DNA of 7,038 nucleotides from NCBI GenBank assembly GCA_001799225.1, contig MGTA01000095.1, forward strand, positions 1 through 7,038. The letters are read 5' to 3'. Source of the DNA: Deltaproteobacteria bacterium RIFOXYD12_FULL_50_9 (GTDB lineage: Bacteria > Desulfobacterota > Desulfobulbia > Desulfobulbales > CALZHT01). The position numbers and the translations under genes are program-made. Shown here piece after piece: positions 1-5,767 of the stretch. Below the pieces are notes generated by a model. That model made no database searches. It saw only the letters and a program-made list of their open reading frames with translations, and was not told where the DNA came from. How positions within the stretch are numbered: position 1 is the stretch's first letter; each line of letters starts with the position of its first letter.

Positions 1-1
1 C

Positions 2-1285
2 ACCTGGAGTGCCAGTAACGGCAACGCCACACTGTCGCCAAACGGCGTCGGTGCCGGCGTCGCAACCGGAGTTTCAGCCGGTGCTGTCACCATCACGGCC
101 ACTTATGGTGTCATTCCGGCAGCAACGGCGACATTAACAGTGACCAACGCAACATCGAAAGGCTTAAAGTTGACACCGGCAATAGCCTCAACACCGGTTA
201 CCGGTATCCAGCAATATACGGCTATCGAGACATTCAGTGATGGGACAACCATCGACAGGACAACAAACGTCGCCACCACCTGGAGTGCCAGCAATGGCAA
301 TGCCACACTTTCGCCAACCGGCGTCGGTGCCGGCGTCGCAACCGGAGTTTCAGCCGGTGCCGTCACCATCACGGCCACTTATGGTGTCATTCCGGCCGCG
401 ACAGCCACATTGACCGTAACCAACGCAACATCGAACGGTTTAAAGGTGCTGCCGGCATTGGCCTCAATACCGGTAACCGGTATTCAACAATATACGGCGA
501 TTGAGACATTCAGCGATGGGACAACCATCGACCGGACAGAAGATGCTACCACCATTTGGAGTGCCAGCAACGGCAATGCCACACTGTCGCCAAACGGCGT
601 TGGTGGCGGCGTCGCTACCGGTGTTACCGCCGGCGTCGTCACTATCACGGCCACTTACGGTGTCATTCCGGCCGCAACAGCCACATTAACCGTTACCGCC
701 GCAACCTCGAAGGGCTTAAAGGTTACGCCAACATTAGCCAAAATATCGGTTTCCGGTACTCAACAATTTATGGCGCTTGAGATATTCAGCGACGGGACTA
801 CCGTCGACCGGACAGAAGATCTCGCCACAACCTGGACTTCAGATAGCGTTAACGCCACACTATCGCCAAACGGCGTTGGTGCCGGCGTCGCTACCGGCGT
901 TAATGCCACCCCTGTAGGTGTACCGGTCGTCATCACAGCCACTTACGGTGTCGTTCCGTCTGCGACAGCCGATTTGACCGTGACCGCCGCAACCTCAATG
1001 GGTTTAAAAGTAACACCTGCCACGGCCACCATAACAATTTCCGGTGGCTCTCAACAATTTAAGGCGATTGAGACATTCAGCGATGGGACAACCTTTGACC
1101 GGACAGAAGACCCGGTTACCGTATGGAGTGCAGTCAATATCCCAATCGGTGGCGCTGCCGTTGCCACTCTTTCACCGGACGGCATCGGCGCCGGCCTGGC
1201 TACCGGTAACGTCATCGGCCAATCGGCCATCACCGCTACTTACGGTGTCGCCGGCCCAACCGATACAGCCACACTGACCGTAACC
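2..1285 (+). repeat. Tandem Big_2 domain repeats (about 276-bp unit)
   Basis: Coding tandem repeats begin at 149, 425, 701 and 989, preceded by a partial unit at 2-148. The first periods are exactly 276 bases (92 codons); the third unit is 288 bases and the fourth about 297 because of small insertions near the middle (around 895-925 and 1135-1160). Neighbouring upstream units are very similar (positions 1-148 against 277-424 differ at 13 bases by hand count), while the last two, next to DUF3494, are more diverged. The array probably continues upstream of the window. Confidence 0.93.
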
Positions 1286-2053
1286 GCACCCAACCCCGGA
1301 ATCGCCGGTCCAGCTCCTGATCTTAAAACAGCCAGCACTTACGGGATTATAGCGACAAACGCGATTACCAACTCCAGTGGCCCATTAACTCACATCTTTG
1401 GAGATGTTGCGTTGACTTTACCTTCTTCTACTTCAACATCTGTAGTTGGATTCTTTGATGGTGGAGCTCTACCGGCCTTGACTTCAACTAATGTGACCAA
1501 TAGTGACGGTATGTCCCCTGGTTTAATAAACACAACAGATAATGGTGTTTTATCTTTAGTTCAGCTGGCACAGCTTCAAACCGACTTGAATGACGCGTAT
1601 CTCGACCTTTCGGGACGTGCGCCGACTTCAGTTTATCCTACAGGCGTAAAAGACCTGAGCGGATTGATAATTACACCCGGCATCTATGCAGTTGGTGGCG
1701 TAGTTGGTGTGCCTGGTGTGCCTGCAGTTACCGATACGTTAGGGCTCAGTGGTCCTGTTGTACTTGATGCACAAGGTAATGCGGATGCAGTCTTTATCTT
1801 CCAGGCCCATGACATTACCACAACAACGGGTAGTGTTATCCTGCAAGGTGGCGCACAGCCCCAAAATGTTTTCTGGGTGTTGACCGCTACTGCGACTATC
1901 GGGAATGGGGCTAGCACCTTCTTCCAGGGAACCATCGTGGCAGGTAATACGATTACAGTGAACCTGAACACCAATGTCCAGGGCAGAATGCTGGCTGGAG
2001 CGCTTGGCGCTGGTGCGATTACCGTAAATGGTATTATTACCGTACCTCAGTGA
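2..2053 (+). CDS. Partial Big_2 Ig-repeat protein with C-terminal DUF3494 (ice-binding-like) domain
   Basis: The frame is open from the first base of the window, so the true start and any signal peptide lie upstream; 683 residues are visible. Residues 1-428 are bacterial Ig-like (Big_2/BID_2) repeats: a half unit (1-49) and four units starting at 50, 142, 234 and 330. Each carries the typical pattern TxxGxQQ, FSDGTTxDRT, TxWS, ATLSPxG, ITATYG and a final TLTVT. After a Pro/Gly linker (429-440), residues 441-683 match DUF3494, the ice-binding-protein family with a beta-helix fold: LKTASTYGIIA, AYLDLSGR, TPGIYAVGG, VVLDAQGNADAVFIFQA, GGAQPQNVFWV, FFQGTIVAGNTITV and GRMLAGA are all recognisable. 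The protein stops right after this domain, with no membrane anchor or sorting tail. Ig stalks carrying a terminal binding domain are usual in adhesin-like surface proteins. Ice binding is known for some DUF3494 members, but adhesion to another surface is equally possible; the ligand is not visible. The family call is firm and the function is inference. Confidence 0.93.
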   Translation, partial: TWSASNGNATLSPNGVGAGVATGVSAGAVTITATYGVIPAATATLTVTNATSKGLKLTPAIASTPVTGIQQYTAIETFSDGTTIDRTTNVATTWSASNGNATLSPTGVGAGVATGVSAGAVTITATYGVIPAATATLTVTNATSNGLKVLPALASIPVTGIQQYTAIETFSDGTTIDRTEDATTIWSASNGNATLSPNGVGGGVATGVTAGVVTITATYGVIPAATATLTVTAATSKGLKVTPTLAKISVSGTQQFMALEIFSDGTTVDRTEDLATTWTSDSVNATLSPNGVGAGVATGVNATPVGVPVVITATYGVVPSATADLTVTAATSMGLKVTPATATITISGGSQQFKAIETFSDGTTFDRTEDPVTVWSAVNIPIGGAAVATLSPDGIGAGLATGNVIGQSAITATYGVAGPTDTATLTVTAPNPGIAGPAPDLKTASTYGIIATNAITNSSGPLTHIFGDVALTLPSSTSTSVVGFFDGGALPALTSTNVTNSDGMSPGLINTTDNGVLSLVQLAQLQTDLNDAYLDLSGRAPTSVYPTGVKDLSGLIITPGIYAVGGVVGVPGVPAVTDTLGLSGPVVLDAQGNADAVFIFQAHDITTTTGSVILQGGAQPQNVFWVLTATATIGNGASTFFQGTIVAGNTITVNLNTNVQGRMLAGALGAGAITVNGIITVPQ

Positions 2054-2088
2054 GGCATGAGGTACTAAGTGTAAATGCAGGACAGGTC

Positions 2089-2123
2089 GGGTGCTCCCGC
2101 AGTATTGAACTTCGGGAGTACCC
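2089..2123 (+). terminator. Candidate terminator hairpin after the DUF3494 gene
   Basis: An 11-bp stem (GGGTGCTCCCG at 2089-2099 against CGGGAGTACCC at 2113-2123, one G-U pair) encloses a 13-base loop, 36 bases after the stop codon. No T-run follows, so a classic intrinsic terminator is not proven. It could instead protect the 3' end of the transcript or assist factor-dependent termination. Confidence 0.42.
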
Positions 2124-2248
2124 TCTGATTCAGAAAAACATAAATAGAAATCACCCGCATCTAAACTCACAGCGGTCATGAATGCCAAAGTCGGGTTGAC
2201 CACAAACAGGCATTCAATTCAATGTAAAATGTCAAGGAGGCACCAAAA

Positions 2249-3919
2249 ATGAAAAAGATATTAAAGAGTATATTACCAGGTTTATTGCTTATTACCTGCG
2301 CGACTCCAAGTTTAGCCGAGAACCGGCAAGGGGCGTTCAGTGTGTCCCCTTTTGTCGGCGGCTATTTGTTGGATGATGATCAGCAGATGGAGAACCGGCC
2401 GGCATTCGGTCTGCGTGGCGGCTACAATTTTACCGAGAATCTGGGAGTGGAGGTTATGGGAAGCCACAGCCTTACCCAGACTAAGCAAGAATTCGGATCG
2501 CGGGAAACTGATGTATATCGCTACGGAGTCGATGCCTTGTTTCATTTTATGCCGAACAGCAAACTCGTTCCATTTATTGCAGCCGGGATCGGCTGTACCA
2601 AATTCAAAACACCCGACACGCTCTTTATCAAGAATCACACGGCCTATCTGTTCAATTATGGCGTCGGACTCAAGTACTTCGTCGCTCCCGACGTTGCCCT
2701 GCGGGCAGACGTCCGGCATGTGATACTGCCCGACGGGGTCAGCAACGGCGATTACTCCGGTAACAACAACCTGGAATACTCGGTCGGTGTGACCTTCCAG
2801 TTCGGCGGGGAGAGGAAGGCTGTAGAGGTCGAGACCGCCGCAGCCGCAGTTGTGGTCGCCGTAAAAGACACCACTCCACCGGCAGTGACCTGTATCTCTC
2901 CTTCTAATGGAGCGATAGAAGTGCCGGTCTACCAGAAAGTCAACGTAGCCTTCAATGAGGAGATGGACCCGGCAACGCTAAGCACTTCAACCTTTAAGCT
3001 GATAGGTCCTGATCTGACTCCTGTAAAAGGTAAAGTCGAGAGCGATGGCAAAACCGCCAATGCTGCGATCTTTACACCAACCAACAAACTGGCGCCCGGG
3101 ACCCGTTATACCGCCATGGTTACCCCCGGAGCTAAGGACCGGGCCGGCAATGCCCTGCCGAACAACTATGAGTGGAGATTCACCACACCTGTTCCAATTG
3201 CTGCACCGGCAAAGATGGCAGCAGATACCACCCCGCCGGTAGTGCTCTTTGTGGCTCCTGTTAATAACGCCACGGCTGCGCCGGTCGACGAGAAAGTCAA
3301 CGTTGCCTTTAATGAGATAATGGACCCGGCAACGCTCACTACAGAAACATTTATTGTTAAGCAGGGAGCAACACCAGTTGCCGGCACGGTAACAACTACG
3401 CCCTCAACGGCAACCTTTACCCCGTCGAGCGATTTTGAAAAAGGCAAACCATATAGCGCCACTGTGACCACCGGAACCAGGGACACGGCAGGCAATGCCA
3501 TGGTAAGTGACTATGTGTGGAACTTTAAAGCACTTGCGACGCCTAAGGTAGTACCGGTATGTCTGGTCACCTTACAGGATAATCATTTCATCTTCAACAG
3601 TTCGGAGATCGCCGAAAACGGCAAGACGATTCTGCACGCTAATGCATTGATTTTGAGAGACGACCCTAAAATGAATCTGCGGATTGCCGGGTATACCTCG
3701 GCTTCCGGTACTCCGGAGTATAACCAGAAACTCAGCGAACAACGAGCCGATGCGGTCAGGAATTTCCTCATCAAAGAAGGCAAGATTGATAAGAGCAGGC
3801 TCATCTCAATCGGCTATGGCGAGACGAATCCCGCAGAGTATGAAGCTGTCCCTTCTGATATATACTCAGAGGCAGCTAAGGCCAATCAGAGAGTGTTGTT
3901 TGAGGTCATCGTAAAGTAG
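2249..3919 (+). CDS. OmpA-family outer-membrane protein with two SbsA-type Ig domains
   Basis: This 556-residue protein is predicted to sit in the outer membrane and reach to the peptidoglycan. It begins with a Sec signal peptide (Lys-rich start, hydrophobic LPGLLLITCA, likely cleavage after Ala23 in SLA-EN). Residues about 28-186 form an alternating, aromatic-rich beta-barrel of the OmpA/OMP_b-brl type ending in VTFQFGG. Two SbsA/Big_5-like Ig domains follow (about 207-313 and 326-428), each opening with DTTPP and sharing VNVAFNExMDPATL. Residues about 440-556 are an OmpA C-terminal domain (NHFIFNSSEI, LRIAGYTSASG, YNQKLSEQRADAVRNFL, SIGYGETNP, NQRVLFEV). The usual GHTD peptidoglycan-contact motif reads GYTS, so the key Asp is Ser484, while the partner Arg499 is kept. 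The protein is longer than a plain OmpA (about 350 residues) because of the Ig pair. The start is supported by AAGGAGG at 2234-2240, eight bases before ATG. It lies 195 bases after the DUF3494 gene. Confidence 0.95.
   Translation: MKKILKSILPGLLLITCATPSLAENRQGAFSVSPFVGGYLLDDDQQMENRPAFGLRGGYNFTENLGVEVMGSHSLTQTKQEFGSRETDVYRYGVDALFHFMPNSKLVPFIAAGIGCTKFKTPDTLFIKNHTAYLFNYGVGLKYFVAPDVALRADVRHVILPDGVSNGDYSGNNNLEYSVGVTFQFGGERKAVEVETAAAAVVVAVKDTTPPAVTCISPSNGAIEVPVYQKVNVAFNEEMDPATLSTSTFKLIGPDLTPVKGKVESDGKTANAAIFTPTNKLAPGTRYTAMVTPGAKDRAGNALPNNYEWRFTTPVPIAAPAKMAADTTPPVVLFVAPVNNATAAPVDEKVNVAFNEIMDPATLTTETFIVKQGATPVAGTVTTTPSTATFTPSSDFEKGKPYSATVTTGTRDTAGNAMVSDYVWNFKALATPKVVPVCLVTLQDNHFIFNSSEIAENGKTILHANALILRDDPKMNLRIAGYTSASGTPEYNQKLSEQRADAVRNFLIKEGKIDKSRLISIGYGETNPAEYEAVPSDIYSEAAKANQRVLFEVIVK
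2867..3532 (+). repeat. Internal duplication of SbsA-type Ig domains
   Basis: Two units start at 2867 and 3224, a period of 357 bases (119 residues). Both encode DTTPP at the start, a conserved VNVAFNExMDPATL block (near 2939-2980 and 3296-3337) and a terminal AGNA...W.F motif. The conserved block is also closely similar at DNA level, for example GACCCGGCAACGCT in both, which points to in-gene duplication. Confidence 0.85.
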
Positions 3920-3927
3920 TTAAACAA

Positions 3928-3973
3928 AGGCAAGGGTCGGAGTGACTTTTTAGAGCGATCCGGCCCCTTGCCT
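3928..3973. terminator. Hairpin after ompA-like gene, possible terminator
   Basis: A strong stem pairs AGGCAAGGGTCGG (3928-3940) with CCGGCCCCTTGCCT (3960-3973), with one bulged C and one G-U pair, around a 19-base loop. It starts nine bases after the stop codon. On the + strand no T-run follows; read on the - strand the stem is followed by TTTGTTTAA, a better intrinsic-terminator shape. It may separate the OmpA and DUF2959 transcripts. Confidence 0.48.
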
Positions 3974-4016
3974 CCTTACCAGCAGATATAACCCTAAACA
4001 ATTTACACATATTAAT

Positions 4017-4023
4017 AAGGTGA
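4017..4023 (+). promoter_or_regulatory. Ribosome binding site deciding the DUF2959 start
   Basis: AAGGTGA lies five bases before ATG 4029. The alternative in-frame GTG at 4020 falls inside this site and so would have no ribosome site of its own at normal spacing. ATG 4029 is therefore preferred. Confidence 0.7.
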
Positions 4024-4028
4024 ACATC

Positions 4029-4676
4029 ATGAAAATAAGAAGCCACTCAATAGCCCTTTGCACAATGCTGCTGTTCGGCACAGTCGCCTTCCAGGGCGGT
4101 TGTGCATCGACCGGCATGGAACGATCCGTCAAAACCTCCAACTCAATACATGAAGTGGACAAAGAGATCAGGAAATTTATTGTCCAGGTTGATGCCACTG
4201 GCGCATCGCTTGATGCCTTGGTTATACCTGGACAATCTAATGTGAAAAAATCATTCAATAACTATTCAGACCAACTCGAAAAACTTGATAAAGAGGGAAA
4301 CAGGGTGCTCAAACGCCTGGAAGAAATGAAGACACAGAGCAAAGAGTATTTTGCCGAGTGGGAAAAACAGGGAGACTCATATACAAATCCTGAAATTCGC
4401 ATGCTCAGCGACGAACGCCGCAATAAATTAGCAGAAATTTATGCTCAGGTACCTGCAGCAGGCGTAGGAATTAAAGGTGCATACCTGGCTTACCTGACTG
4501 ACCTGAAGGAGATCGAGAAGTACCTCTCTAATGACTTGACTCCTCAAGGGGTTGAATCCATAACTCCTGTCGCCAAAAAAACCGTCCAGGATCTCGAAGT
4601 CCTAAAGACATCCCTGCAGCCGGTTATAGTCGCTCTTGACGGCATAAAGGCTGAATTATATACAGGGAAAAAATAG
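4029..4676 (+). CDS. DUF2959-like probable lipoprotein
   Basis: The protein has 215 residues from ATG 4029, close to the usual length of the DUF2959 family. A signal peptide (hydrophobic ALCTMLLFGTVAF) ends at a Cys25 (QGGC-AST), suggesting a lipoprotein. Gln at position -3 departs from the normal Leu/Val/Ile lipobox, so lipidation is likely but not certain; Ala at +2 would favour outer-membrane sorting. The mature part is almost all helical. It has a coiled-coil-like stretch around residues 75-112 (QLEKLDKEGNRVLKRLEEM) and the family-like segment YFAEWEKQ..SYTNPEIRMLSDERRNKL (107-134), followed by two more amphipathic helices. The family has no established biochemical role that I know of. 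It lies 109 bases after the OmpA gene, with a hairpin between, so it may have its own promoter. The family match is from memory of the motif order and is moderate to good. Confidence 0.85.
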   Translation: MKIRSHSIALCTMLLFGTVAFQGGCASTGMERSVKTSNSIHEVDKEIRKFIVQVDATGASLDALVIPGQSNVKKSFNNYSDQLEKLDKEGNRVLKRLEEMKTQSKEYFAEWEKQGDSYTNPEIRMLSDERRNKLAEIYAQVPAAGVGIKGAYLAYLTDLKEIEKYLSNDLTPQGVESITPVAKKTVQDLEVLKTSLQPVIVALDGIKAELYTGKK

Positions 4677-4694
4677 GGAACGAACTGCACTGCT

Positions 4695-4700
4695 TATAAT
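4695..4700 (+). promoter_or_regulatory. Candidate -10 box upstream of the palindrome
   Basis: A perfect TATAAT, preceded by TGCT (near an extended -10), lies 18 bases after the DUF2959 stop codon. No convincing -35 box is seen at normal spacing. If active, transcription would start near 4706 and include the palindrome in the leader of the small membrane-protein gene. Confidence 0.3.
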
Positions 4701-4701
4701 C

Positions 4702-4806
4702 AATTTATTAATCCGGTGTCTGAACATCCAAGCTATGAATGGTAGGGGAGGGGGCCCCCCACTCCGCCCCTACCATTCAGATGTTTGGACCATCGGATCA
4801 ATAATT
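4702..4806. repeat. 105-base imperfect palindrome, MITE/REP-like or leader hairpin
   Basis: The two halves are inverted copies almost end to end. The outer arms are AATTTATTAATCCGGTG (4702-4718) and CATCGGATCAATAATT (4791-4806), which pair with one indel and two mismatches, one of them a G-U. The inner right arm CCCCTACCATTCAGATGTT (4767-4785) pairs fully with AACATC (4723-4728) plus TGAATGGTAGGGG (4736-4748); the left arm carries a 7-base bulge between these blocks. The centre is very GC-rich and includes GGGGGCCCCC (4750-4759). No ORF, transposase or clear target duplication is visible. It could be a small non-autonomous mobile palindrome, a REP-like transcript stabiliser or terminator for the DUF2959 gene, or a structured leader for the next gene. 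Confidence 0.75.
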
Positions 4807-4834
4807 CCAGAAAAAGTTTAAAATAATGAAAATG

Positions 4835-4841
4835 TAGGAGG
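4835..4841 (+). promoter_or_regulatory. Ribosome binding site of the small membrane protein
   Basis: TAGGAGG five bases before ATG 4847 is a near-perfect Shine-Dalgarno site. It supports translation of this very short gene rather than the longer overlapping frame at 4852-5040. Confidence 0.8.
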
Positions 4842-4846
4842 ACGTT

Positions 4847-4996
4847 ATGCTGTGGACAATCTGCATGGTCCTGATAGTCCTGTGGCTATTAGGTATAGTT
4901 ACTTCAAATACCATGGGCGGACTGATCCATATTCTGCTCGTAATTGCAATAATAACAGTGCTGGTCCGCGTAATTCAGGGGCGAAAGGTCCTGTAG
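4847..4996 (+). CDS. Lmo0937/DUF5670-like small inner-membrane protein
   Basis: This 49-residue protein starts MLWTICMVLIVLWLLGIVTS and continues with NTMGGLIHILLVIAIITVL and VRVIQGRKVL. It matches the widespread Lmo0937/DUF5670 pattern: an MLWT start, WLLG, a central GGxIHILLVIA and an R.IQGR tail. Two hydrophobic segments (about 4-18 and 25-40) flanking a short polar turn predict a hairpin in the inner membrane with a basic C-terminus. The length is normal for the family, whose molecular role is unknown; members often lie among stress or envelope genes. A strong ribosome site precedes it. Next gene starts 74 bases downstream, so the two could be co-transcribed. Confidence 0.88.
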   Translation: MLWTICMVLIVLWLLGIVTSNTMGGLIHILLVIAIITVLVRVIQGRKVL

Positions 4997-5070
4997 GGCG
5001 CGCAATCCCGGCAAGGCGCAGGTCGGTTCACTATTTTTAATAATATGACCAGAGCCGAAGAGAGGAAAAA

Positions 5071-5685
5071 ATGAGTAAAAATATCTATAGAGGATTAGGT
5101 GTTGTTGCCCTTTGCGGAATGCTGTTTGTCTGCGGAGCAACAAAAGAAGCTGCGGCCGAAGTGAGTGTCGACATCAATCTCGGTCTGCCGCCGATCATAG
5201 TCTCCGAGCCACCGGAAGTGGTCATGGTTCCAGGTTCCCAGGTCTATTTTGTTCCCAGACTGGAATTTGACGTATTTTTCCACAACGGGTATTGGTGGTC
5301 TCCACGAGGGGGTCGGTGGTACCGCACCAGGGATTATAACGGCCAGTGGCAGGTAATAGATAAACGCTACGTACCTAGAGCGGTTCATCGTGTTCCAAGG
5401 AATTATCGTGACGTTTACGTGCGAGAAAGGCCCATTCCATACGGCCAGTGGAAGAAGCAAGGGTATCGCCATGAGGCAAAACACCAAGAGATAAGGTCGG
5501 ATCGCAAAGAGATAAGGTCGGATAAACAAGAGTTAAAAGATGATCGACGAGAAATAAGGGAGAATCGCAACAATCCAAATGTCAGCCAAAAAGAGAAAAG
5601 GGAGGATATAAAAGAGTTTAGGGAGGATAGACGAGAGTTAAAGGAGGATCGCCAGGAGTTGAGAGATGATAAACGTAAGCGCTGA
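5071..5685 (+). CDS. Secreted protein with Trp/Tyr-rich segment and charged heptad-repeat tail
   Basis: A 204-residue protein of a family I cannot name. A Sec signal peptide (residues 1-29, cleavage likely at AAA-EV) leads to a short Pro-rich stretch (LPPIIVSEPPEVVMVPG). Residues about 57-125 follow, rich in Trp, Tyr, Phe and Arg (VYFVP, DVFFHNGYWW, GRWYRTRDYNGQW), probably a beta structure. Residues 135-204 are a highly charged helix: by hand count 47 of 70 residues are Asp, Glu, Lys or Arg. They form heptads of the type E-[IL]-[RK]-x-D-[RK]-x, with Glu at 140, 147, 154, 161, 175, 182, 189 and 196. This predicts a coiled coil or a single stable helix. GAGAGGA at 5060-5066 precedes ATG. Its aromatic motifs recall the Trp-rich repeats of the FecR/DUF6600 protein just downstream (82-base gap), so the two may work together in the envelope. 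A role in the periplasm or at the surface is inferred; no enzyme motif is visible. Confidence 0.86.
   Translation: MSKNIYRGLGVVALCGMLFVCGATKEAAAEVSVDINLGLPPIIVSEPPEVVMVPGSQVYFVPRLEFDVFFHNGYWWSPRGGRWYRTRDYNGQWQVIDKRYVPRAVHRVPRNYRDVYVRERPIPYGQWKKQGYRHEAKHQEIRSDRKEIRSDKQELKDDRREIRENRNNPNVSQKEKREDIKEFREDRRELKEDRQELRDDKRKR
5486..5523 (+). repeat. 17-bp direct repeat with 21-bp period in the heptad tail
   Basis: AAGAGATAAGGTCGGAT occurs at 5486-5502 and again at 5507-5523, 21 bases (seven codons) apart. Each copy encodes KEIRSD or QEIRSD within one heptad, so the helix seems to have grown by duplication of single heptads. Confidence 0.85.
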
Positions 5686-5754
5686 TCCGGGAAAAAATAT
5701 GTCGGTTCCAGCCGGAGAATCTATGTAATTTTCGGCAAATATTTAAACAAGCCC

Positions 5755-5760
5755 TAAGGA
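5755..5760 (+). promoter_or_regulatory. Ribosome binding site deciding the FecR-DUF6600 start
   Basis: TAAGGA lies seven bases before ATG 5768. The nearer ATG at 5763 is followed two codons later by a stop, so 5768 is the start of the long frame. Confidence 0.7.
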
Positions 5761-5767
5761 AAATGGT

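Noticed and set aside
466..484. Perfect 9-bp inverted repeat AATACCGGT/ACCGGTATT
   Set aside because: It arises from the codons for IPVTGI in one Ig repeat; the equivalent site in the previous unit is imperfect, so a regulatory role is unlikely.
2..1285. Possible CRISPR-like or non-coding tandem array
   Set aside because: The repeats are long, contiguous, in frame and encode Ig domains; no short repeats with unique spacers exist.
140..2053. GTG at 140 as a true start of the DUF3494 gene
   Set aside because: The same frame continues open to base 2 and encodes another half Ig repeat with matching sequence, so GTG 140 is an internal Val codon.
1739..2203. 154-residue reverse-strand frame
   Set aside because: It lies antisense to the well-supported DUF3494 domain, has no recognisable motif or good ribosome site, and is a by-product of forward codon bias.
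2196..2230. Promoter with TTGACC and TAAAAT upstream of the OmpA gene
   Set aside because: The spacer is 23 bases, too long for a normal sigma-70 promoter, and the better-spaced alternative -10 boxes are weak.
2312..2719. 135-residue reverse frame and 127-residue forward frame (2340-2723) in the OmpA gene
   Set aside because: Both overlap the OmpA barrel coding region, whose frame has a signal peptide, domains and a ribosome site; the alternatives show none.
4852..5040. 62-codon forward frame overlapping the small membrane protein
   Set aside because: No properly spaced ribosome site for its own ATG and a composition without any fold signal; the 4847-4996 frame fits a known family.
5095..5529. 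144-residue reverse-strand frame
   Set aside because: Antisense to the charged-tail protein gene; no domain pattern and no plausible promoter or ribosome site seen.
5686..5716. TCCGG...CCGGA hairpin after the charged-tail gene
   Set aside because: Only a 5-bp stem around a 21-base loop with no T-run; too weak to call a terminator.
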